A stretch of DNA of 64,000 nt from JALOKP01 sp963800865 (GTDB lineage Bacteria > Acidobacteriota > Polarisedimenticolia > J045). Position 1 is the first letter of the stretch, and each line of letters opens with the position of its first letter. The notes under the pieces were generated by a model that saw nothing but the letters and a program-made list of their open reading frames with translations, did not search any database and was not told the origin of the DNA. The stretch is from assembly GCA_963800865.1 (NCBI GenBank), contig CAWDCL010000004.1:186001-250000 (forward strand), given 5' to 3'. Both the position numbers and the translations under genes were made by a program. Positions 58,248-64,000 of the stretch are shown here, in pieces.

Positions 58248-58267
58248 CCCCCGGCTGAAGCCGGGGG
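58248..58267 (+). terminator. First hairpin after the kelch/TIG gene
   Basis: CCCCCGGC-TGAA-GCCGGGGG, a perfect 8-bp stem with a tetraloop 13 bases after the stop codon. It has no T tract, and 12 bases separate it from the stronger terminator. Confidence 0.5.
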
Positions 58268-58279
58268 TCGCCCACTCCG

Positions 58280-58309
58280 AGGGGCAGCCGCGAGGCTGCC
58301 CCTCTTTTT
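58280..58309 (+). terminator. Rho-independent terminator of the kelch/TIG gene
   Basis: AGGGGCAGCC-GCGA-GGCTGCCCCT, a perfect 10-bp stem capped by a GNRA-type tetraloop and followed by CTTTTTG. This is the clearest terminator in the window. Confidence 0.88.
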
Positions 58310-58341
58310 GAAGAGCCGGCCAGGGGCCGGCCTGGCTCGCG

Positions 58342-58819
58342 CTAGGGCTGCCCCATCAGACGCGACAGCTGGCGCAGGGCGAGTTCGCGGTGCGACCCGG
58401 CCCAGTAGACGCGGGCGCAGCCGGGGCAGGTCCGGAAGCGCTGCTGAGTCCGCAGAACGAACGGGGGAACTCTTCCCGCGACTTCGCCCGGGGAGGCGTC
58501 CAGCGTCTCGGCGTTGCAGGCCGGGCAGCGCGTGAAGCAGCGCGCGGGATCGAGCGTGAGCCCGCACTCGGCCGCGACCTGCCGCAACTGGCCCGCGAGG
58601 TGCTCGTGCTCGATCAGCACCCCGCGGGTCACGAGCCGCCGGGCCAGCAGCCCGCGGTCGCGGGTCAGCACGATGCGCCCGCTCGCCGCCGCGCACCGCG
58701 CCAGCTCCCGGTCATCGGCGGAAGGGTCGTACAGCGACGTCGTAGCCGAGCAGGCGCAGCCAGCGCGCCAGGCGGCCGAGCATCGCGTCGACGATGAACC
58801 GCGGGGGCTCCACGTCCAC
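58342..58819 (-). pseudogene. Mut7-C RNase-domain protein with zinc ribbon, one frameshift
   Basis: About 158 residues when joined. FIVDAMLGRLARWLRLLGYD at the N-terminus and IVLTRDRGLLAR are the signature of the Mut7-C family, a PIN-like RNase fold. The C-terminal half has a zinc ribbon (CPACNAETL ... CPGCARVYW). The start is GTG 58819 (or 58813). One additional base at 58735 separates GYDV from LYDPSADDRELARC. Prokaryotic members are often encoded with ubiquitin-like ThiS partners; none is present here. Confidence 0.8.
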
Positions 58820-58878
58820 CGCTGGAGTTTGCGCCCGTTCCGGTCCATCGTGAAGCTCCCGCCCGAAGCGAGCTTCCC

Positions 58879-59476
58879 GTGCCCCTCGACCGCCCCGCGA
58901 TCCGCCTGCTGGCCCTCGACCTGATGGACACCCTCGTCGTCGACCCCTACCGGGAGGCGCTCGTCGTTACGACCGGGATGACGCTCGAAGCGCTGGAGCC
59001 GCTGCGCAACGAGGCGGCGTGGCACGACTTCGAACTCGGCAGGATCGACGAGCGAACGTACGCCCAGCGCTTCCTGCCCGCCTCCGCCGGCGGCTTCGAC
59101 ATCGAGCGCTACAAGCGTGAACTGCACCGGCGCTACGCCTGGGTCCCCGGGATGGAGCGCCTGTCGATCCGGATCGCCACGCGGGTTCCGATCCACGTCC
59201 TGTCGAACTACCCCTGCTGGTACGAGGAGCTGCGCGCGCGCTTCCTGCTCGACCGCTTCGCCAGCGGGCATCACCCCAGCTACCTGCTGCGGGCCCGGAA
59301 GCCCTCACCCGACTACTTCCGCCAGGCCTTGCTGCGGATCGGGATCGAGGCCTCCGCGGTGCTCTTCGTGGACGACCGCGCCGCCGAACGTCGACGCGGC
59401 GCGCGACGCGGGGATGCGGGCGATCCTGTTCGAGGGGGCCGAGCCGCTGGAGGAAGCGCTGCGGCGGCTGGTCTGA
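58879..59476 (+). pseudogene. HAD-family hydrolase, one frameshift
   Basis: About 198 residues. Motif I is ALDLMDTLV (nucleophile Asp and acid/base Asp), motif II HVLSNYP, motif III RARKPSPDYF, and motif IV FVDDRAA, followed by N.DAARDAGM. The arrangement fits small-cap, phosphoglycolate- or haloacid-type HAD phosphatases; the substrate is unknown. It starts with GTG at 58879. A surplus G at 59386 (GCC-G-AACGTC) breaks motif IV from its continuation. It is divergent from the Mut7-C gene, 59 bases away. Confidence 0.85.
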
Positions 59477-59504
59477 GGCCGGCGGTCCGGCCGGCCGCGG
59501 GGAC

Positions 59505-60392
59505 CTACAGGCAGGCGACGAGCGCGCGCGCGTCGTCCGCGGCGTGCTCGAGGAGCGCGCTCAGCTCGTCGTCACTCCACCGCACCGGCCCGTCGCGCAG
59601 CGCCCCCGCGACCCACGCGGCCAGGGCATCGAGCGGTTCCCCCGCGGCCAGGCCCGGACCCGCAGCCGCGAGCGCCGCGCCGAGCCACGCCGCCGGGCGC
59701 GCGGGAACCGGCGCCGCGTCCGGGGTCAGCTGGTACTCCGTCGCGTTGCGCACGACGGGCGGCATCTCCCAGCGCGCCAGCAGGGCGGCCCCGGCGGCAG
59801 GCGAGAGCGCGTGCAGGGCCTCGCGCAGCGCCGCCGCGGAGGGTGGGTCGATCGCACCCTCGCGCACGAGGCGGGACACGCACTCCGCCAGGACCGGGAT
59901 CCCGGACGGGAGGAGCAGGCCCGCGAGAGATCCTTCCTCGGCATCGATAGCGAGCCGCGGCGCCAGCAGCCGCCCGGCGGCCGCGCCGTGGAGCGCGGCC
60001 ATCCAGGCGCCTTCGAGCAGCGCGTCGAGGCCCGGGTCGTCGGAGCGGAACGCGTCGCGCCGCGCCGCCGCCAGCACCACCGTCAGGACCATCCGCGGGC
60101 CGAGCCGTGCGATCGCCTGTGCCAGGTCGCGCACCGGGGAAAGCCCACCGTAGAGCGCGGAGTTGGAGAGCCGCAGGATGCGTGCCGAGAGGCCGGGATC
60201 GGTGGCGATGATCGCGGCGATCGCGGCGGCACCGGTCTGCGGGTCGGCGGCCTGGCGGCGGACGCGCAGGGCGACCTCCGGCATCACCGGCAGCGACAGC
60301 CGCGCCCCGCGCAGCTCGCATTCCAGGCGGTCGTGAAGCGCGCCGCCGGCGGCCGGCGCCGCGTCGGGCATGAGCAGGATCGGTTCGTCCAC
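59505..60392 (-). CDS. HDOD-domain protein
   Basis: 295 residues forming one HDOD domain: LPVMPEVALRVRRQAADPQTG, IIATDPGLSARILRLSNSALYG and VRDLAQAIARLGPRMV are classic. The HD metal residues are degenerate, as is usual for HDOD, so it is a signalling or scaffold protein rather than a phosphohydrolase. No GGDEF, EAL or kinase domain is attached. The start is GTG 60392 with GGGGAG upstream and a TATCTT -10 candidate. An ATG seven codons in is an alternative. It is divergent from the M28 peptidase gene. Confidence 0.88.
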   Translation of the reverse strand: MDEPILLMPDAAPAAGGALHDRLECELRGARLSLPVMPEVALRVRRQAADPQTGAAAIAAIIATDPGLSARILRLSNSALYGGLSPVRDLAQAIARLGPRMVLTVVLAAARRDAFRSDDPGLDALLEGAWMAALHGAAAGRLLAPRLAIDAEEGSLAGLLLPSGIPVLAECVSRLVREGAIDPPSAAALREALHALSPAAGAALLARWEMPPVVRNATEYQLTPDAAPVPARPAAWLGAALAAAGPGLAAGEPLDALAAWVAGALRDGPVRWSDDELSALLEHAADDARALVACL

Positions 60393-60438
60393 CGCGATGC
60401 TCCCCGGAGGGAAGATAGGCGGCGCCCCCGCCTCACGC

Positions 60439-60444
60439 TAGACT
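60439..60444 (+). promoter_or_regulatory. Candidate -10 element TAGACT, leaderless start
   Basis: TAGACT ends 6 bases before the GTG start of the M28 peptidase, with only CCGGCC in between. Transcription at the usual distance would begin at the start codon itself. Confidence 0.4.
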
Positions 60445-60450
60445 CCGGCC

Positions 60451-61614
60451 GTGGCGGAGTCCTCAGCGGATCGTACGGCCGCAGGCGCGCGCCTGGCGGC
60501 CGACGCGCAGCTCCTCGCGTTCCCGCGCATCGCCGGCTCGGAGGGCGACGGGCGGGTGCGGGAGCTGCTGACCGGCGCGCTGCGCGAGGCCGGGCTCGTG
60601 GTGCGCGAGTCGCCGTTCAGCTGCAACCCACGCCGGCCGCTGGCCCGCTTCCGGCTCGGCTTCCTGGTGATCGCGGCGACGCTGGCGCTGCATGTGCTCG
60701 GCATCGGCGGCCCGACCAGCCCCGGCCAGTACGTGACGCGCCTGCTGCTGCTGATCTGCGGGACCGCCGCGGTCGTGGTCGCGCTGGCCTGGGACGAGGG
60801 ATTTTTTGTCGGCGGCAAGGGAGAGATCGCCACCGCCAATCTCCTCGGCTTCGCGGGGGAGAGCGGCGGACGGCGCGTCGTCGTCGTCGCGCACCACGAC
60901 AGCAAGTCGCAGACGATCGGCTTCGGCGGGCGGGCGTTGCTGCTGGCCGTCACGCTCGCGGGAATCGCGGCGTTCGCGGCCGAGGCGCTGCTGCACGCCG
61001 CCGGGGTCGGCCCGGCCGGCAGCGTGCCGGTCGCGCTCACCGCGACGATCGCGGCCGGCGGCGTGGCGGCCGCGGCCTTCGGGCTCAACGGGGTCGGGAA
61101 TCGCTCGCCCGGCGGCGTCGACAACGCGGGGTCGCTGGCGGTCGCGCTCGAGGTGGCGCGTCGCGTCACGCGGGCGCCGGAGCCGGGCGGCGAGCTGGTC
61201 GTGGTCTTCACCGGCGCGGAGGAACTGCTGATGGCCGGTGCACGGCACCTGGCGCGCGAACGGGGCGAGGCGTGGCGCGCGGGGACCGCGCTGGTGGTCA
61301 ACCTCGAGGCGCTCGGCGCGCCCGGGGGGCTCGGCGTGCAGGGGCCGCGCGGCGCCGCGGCGCGGGCGCTCGAGGCGGTCCGTGCGGCCGGCGCGGGTGG
61401 CCGGCGGATCGGCTCGCTCCCGGCCGCGATGTCCGACGCCTGGCCGCTCGCGCGGGCCGGGCTTCCGGTGGTGACGCTGATGACCGGCTCGTTCTCGCGG
61501 GCGGTGCGCGCGATTCACACCACCCGCGACCGCGCCGAGAACCTCGATCCCGGCGCCCTGGCGCTCGCCGCCGACGCGCTGGAGCGTCTCGTCCGCGGCG
61601 CGCTTCGGCCGTGA
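60451..61614 (+). CDS. M28-family metallopeptidase with internal membrane helices
   Basis: 387 residues. The zinc ligands of M28 aminopeptidases are visible in order: His and Asp in VVVVAHHDSK, Asp in GGVDNAGSLAVALE, the catalytic pair in FTGAEELLMAGARHL, Glu/Asp near VVNLEALG, and His in AIHTTRDRAENLD. Two hydrophobic segments interrupt the N-terminal part (LGFLVIAATLALHVLG and TRLLLLICGTAAVVVALAW), and another pair lies between the first and second motifs. The active site is therefore membrane-associated. It starts with GTG and lacks a ribosome-binding site, with a -10 hexamer just upstream. GTGA overlap with the methyltransferase gene. Confidence 0.88.
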   Translation: MAESSADRTAAGARLAADAQLLAFPRIAGSEGDGRVRELLTGALREAGLVVRESPFSCNPRRPLARFRLGFLVIAATLALHVLGIGGPTSPGQYVTRLLLLICGTAAVVVALAWDEGFFVGGKGEIATANLLGFAGESGGRRVVVVAHHDSKSQTIGFGGRALLLAVTLAGIAAFAAEALLHAAGVGPAGSVPVALTATIAAGGVAAAAFGLNGVGNRSPGGVDNAGSLAVALEVARRVTRAPEPGGELVVVFTGAEELLMAGARHLARERGEAWRAGTALVVNLEALGAPGGLGVQGPRGAAARALEAVRAAGAGGRRIGSLPAAMSDAWPLARAGLPVVTLMTGSFSRAVRAIHTTRDRAENLDPGALALAADALERLVRGALRP

Positions 61615-62420
61615 GCGCCGCCGGGCCCGACAGCTGGGAGGATCCCGCCGGGGCCGAGGCCTACGCCGAGGCGGTGCACGAGGGGACGCTCTACCGCGCG
61701 CTCGCCGCGCGGCTGGTCGAGGCGCTCGCGCCGGAGGGAGGCGGCCGGTGGCTCGACCTCGCGACCGGCAGCGGGATCGTGGCCGAGCGCCTCTTCGCGC
61801 GGCTCGGTCCGGCGGCGGCGATCGTCGGCGCCGACCGCTCGCGCGCGATGCTCGAGGTCGCGCGCCGCGCGCTGCCGCTCTCCGAGGCCGCGTTCGTGCG
61901 CGCCGACCCCGCGGCGCTGCCGCTTGGTTCCGCAGCCTTCCGCGGGGGCACCTGCAGCGCCGCGCTGTGGCACTTCCCCGCGCTCGGTCCGGCGTTCGCG
62001 GAGCTGGCGCGGGTGCTGGCACCGGGCGGGCGCTTCGCCTTCAACGCCCCGGCCTCCCAGCTCGCGGGCGAAGCCGACCTGCCCCCGGCACCGCTCCAGC
62101 TGGCGCTGGCGCGCGAGGGGCTGGCCCGCTTCGGCACGCCGCCGGCGCCCGGCGGGCCGGTGCGCGCGCGTGCCGAGGTCCTGCGCGCGGCGCGCGAGGC
62201 GGGACTCGAGCCGATCCACGAGGAGTGGATCGAGGTGGCGGCCGCGCAGCAGGAACTCGCGGACCTGCTCGCGGTGCCGGCGATCGGCGGCCGGATGTAC
62301 CCGGCGGTGTCGGGCGTGGACCGGGCGGCGTGGATCCGCGCGGCGACGGCGGCGGTGGCGCCCGACGAGACGGTGCGGGTGCGCTGGTGGCAGGTCGTGC
62401 TGCGGCGCCGCCAGGGCTAG
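61611..62420 (+). CDS. SAM-dependent class I methyltransferase
   Basis: 269 residues with a Rossmann methyltransferase fold: motif I WLDLATGSGIVAERL, motif II acidic end VGADRSRAML, motif III-like FVRADPAALPLGSAAF and motif IV LARVLAPGGRFAFN, as in the UbiE/Methyltransf_11 group. It starts with GTG, overlapping the M28 stop by 4 bases. The final codon region CTAG serves as the stop codon of this gene on one strand and of glutamine synthetase on the other. Substrate not predictable. Confidence 0.88.
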   Translation: MSAAGPDSWEDPAGAEAYAEAVHEGTLYRALAARLVEALAPEGGGRWLDLATGSGIVAERLFARLGPAAAIVGADRSRAMLEVARRALPLSEAAFVRADPAALPLGSAAFRGGTCSAALWHFPALGPAFAELARVLAPGGRFAFNAPASQLAGEADLPPAPLQLALAREGLARFGTPPAPGGPVRARAEVLRAAREAGLEPIHEEWIEVAAAQQELADLLAVPAIGGRMYPAVSGVDRAAWIRAATAAVAPDETVRVRWWQVVLRRRQG

Positions 62421-63837
62421 CCCTTCGCCAGCTGCGCCACGAACCCGTCGAGCATCGGGGCGGGGAAGACCGCGCCGGCCTCGAACGCGGCGCGGTGCTC
62501 GGCGAGCGCCTTCCCGACCTGTGCGGCGCTCTTCGGCAGCTCCGCCGCCGCACCGCGCGCCTCGCGCCGCGCGCGCGCCGACGTCCGCTCCAGCAGCTCG
62601 TCGAGCCCCGGCGTGGCGCGGCCGAGCAGCGTCGCCTGCGCCATGCCGGCCAGCAGCAGGTGCGGGTGCGCCGAGCCGTCGGGGAGGCGGAACTCGATCG
62701 TCGCCGGGCTCACCTTCCGGCCGTCGGCCGCCGTCGGGACGATCGGCAGCCGGACCAGCGCCTGGCGGTCGAACTCGCCCCAGGTGACCGACGTCGGCGC
62801 TTCCTTGCCCTGCGTGAGGCGCACGAACGAGCCCTCGACGCGGTTGCCGAACGCCATCAGCGCCCCGCCGCACTGGACGAGCCCGGCGATCAGCCAGCGG
62901 CTGGACTCGGTCAGCTCGCCGTCCGCGCCGCGGCCGCCCGCGTGCACGCCGCCGACGCGCGGCGAGAAGTGGAAGTGCAGCCCGGATCCGGCGTGCCCCT
63001 TGCGCATGATCGGCTCGAAGCTGCAGCGCATGCCGCTCTCGTGGGCCAGGTTGCGCAGCACCCACTGCGTCAGCGCCACCGCGTCCGCGGCCTCCGGCAG
63101 CGGCGTCAGCGCCAGCTCGATCTCGTGCTGCTCCCAGATCGTGTCGTCGACCTCCGAGGGCTCGATGTAGCCCACCTCGGCGTGGCCGTACTTGATCGGC
63201 ACGCCCATCTCGGCCAGCATCGCCAGCGCCTCGCGCCGCAGCGCCTCGCCGAAGACGAACGGCGAGGCGGCGTGGTAGCCGCGATCGTCGGCGCCGTAGA
63301 TGTCGCTCTCCTCGCTGCGCTTGCCGAGGAAGTACTCGACCTCGCCCAGCGCCCAGAGGTCGACGCCCCGCCTCGCGTGCCAGCCGCTGGTACGCGGCGC
63401 GCACGATCGTGTCGGGGGACTGCGGCAGCGGCGCGGCCGTCGCGCCCGTAGTGCCCGCCCAGCAGCGCCAGCGTCGGCTGCGGCGCGAAGGGGTCGAGAA
63501 AGGCGGTCGCGATCCGCGGGCGCAGTGCGATGTCGGAGGCCCCGCGCTCGATCCCGAAGCCGGGGAAGATCGACGAGCCGTCGGCCCGCTCTCCGCCCTC
63601 GAGCACGTCGCGCAGGTGGGACTCGCTGAGCGGCGCGAAGTCGAGCGTCTTGAGCCAGCCGTCGCCGCCGACGTGCATCAGGCTGACGATCCGGATCCCC
63701 TCGTCCCGGACCAGCCCGACCAGGTCGTCGGCGGTCCATTCGGCGGCCGGCTTGCCGAGAGAGCGGGCCAGGACCGGGGCGGGAAGGGAGGGGCCTTCCC
63801 CGGGGGACGGATACGGGAACGGGAAGCGGGGTCGCAT
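62417..63837 (-). pseudogene. Glutamine synthetase family protein, two frameshifts
   Basis: About 472 residues when joined. The N-terminal beta-grasp part has WTADDLVGLVRDEGIRIVSL and DGSSIFPGFGIERGASDIAL. The catalytic part has ALGEVEYFLG, HAEVGYIEPSEVDDTIWEQH (the ammonia/ATP-site segment), GSGLHFHFS and the late ATIEFRLPDGSAHPHLLLAG. The start is ATG 63837 with AGGGGAG 7 bases upstream. Additional bases at 63435 and 63365 each shift the frame; removing both gives GRDG-APLPQSPDTIVRAAYQ and LAREAG-VDLWALGEV. The family includes glutamine synthetase and gamma-glutamyl-amine ligases. The sequence does not fix which. Confidence 0.88.
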
Positions 63838-64000
63838 CAGGGGGCTCCCCTGGCCGCTCAGGGCGGCGTCCAATGGCCTTTGGATCGGGGACCTGGCGAC
63901 GCGCGGGGCGCACGTCACTCTCCCGCAGGCGGCATCTTGCCCCGTTCCCCGCGGGGGTGCCATCCCTCGCAGGGCGCTGACTTACCGTTGACTTTCACCC

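Noticed and set aside
58315..58331. Hairpin GCCGGCC-AGG-GGCCGGC as terminator of the Mut7-C gene
   Set aside because: On the minus strand it is followed by CTTCAAAAAG, with no T tract, so there is no support for intrinsic termination in that direction.

Overview
The window is a 64 kb piece of a strongly GC-rich, Gram-negative-type bacterial chromosome. The markers are a TonB-dependent receptor with an N-terminal carboxypeptidase-regulatory-like domain, a bacterial alpha-2-macroglobulin next to penicillin-binding protein 1C, MopE-type metal-binding motifs, cohesin-like and IPT/TIG secreted proteins, and many GTG/TTG starts. I infer Acidobacteriota or a neighbouring phylum such as Myxococcota. 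No rRNA or ribosomal-protein gene is present to confirm this. There are two tRNA genes (Val-UAC, Asp-GUC), no CRISPR array, no prophage, and one relic-like REP-associated transposase.

Layout. 1-5.2 kb: two-component signalling (beta-propeller sensor, multi-PAS hybrid kinase). 5.3-10.8 kb: housekeeping metabolism (flavin reductase, SirB1-like protein, lipid kinase, MFS transporter, SDR, esterase). 11.1-17.5 kb: a transposase-like ORF, then a three-gene operon for a secreted fibronectin-III protein, a TonB receptor and an OmpR-type regulator. 17.6-22.8 kb: a PhnD-like binding protein with a TPR lipoprotein, divergent from an RND/MMPL exporter and a CDF metal transporter. 22.8-29.6 kb: a sensor kinase and a complete sulfate ABC importer whose ATPase is fused to two universal-stress domains. 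30-32.7 kb: tandem cohesin/MopE paralogues. 32.9-36.5 kb: purine permease, membrane protein, Phd/VapC toxin-antitoxin pair, unknown protein. 36.6-46.2 kb: alpha-2-macroglobulin, PBP1C and a SpoIID-like protein in an overlapping chain (envelope defence and peptidoglycan). 46-51.5 kb: aldo/keto reductase, small secreted proteins, parvulin, tRNAs, aldehyde dehydrogenase. 52.3-58.2 kb: one giant secreted kelch/IPT-TIG/FN3 gene behind a long structured leader. 58.3-63.8 kb: Mut7-C protein, HAD hydrolase, HDOD protein, M28 peptidase, methyltransferase and a glutamine synthetase.

Three features cut across the window. (1) Single-base frameshifts that break well-conserved proteins occur only to the right of 33.49 kb (about 17 of them) and never in the first 33 kb. 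This could be local decay or, more simply, consensus error. (2) A dispersed palindrome beginning GTAGGGGC supplies the TAG stop codon of at least four genes and also the start codon and leader of the TonB receptor. (3) Several genes have a TAnnnT hexamer 6-8 bases before a start codon and no ribosome-binding site, which suggests leaderless transcripts.
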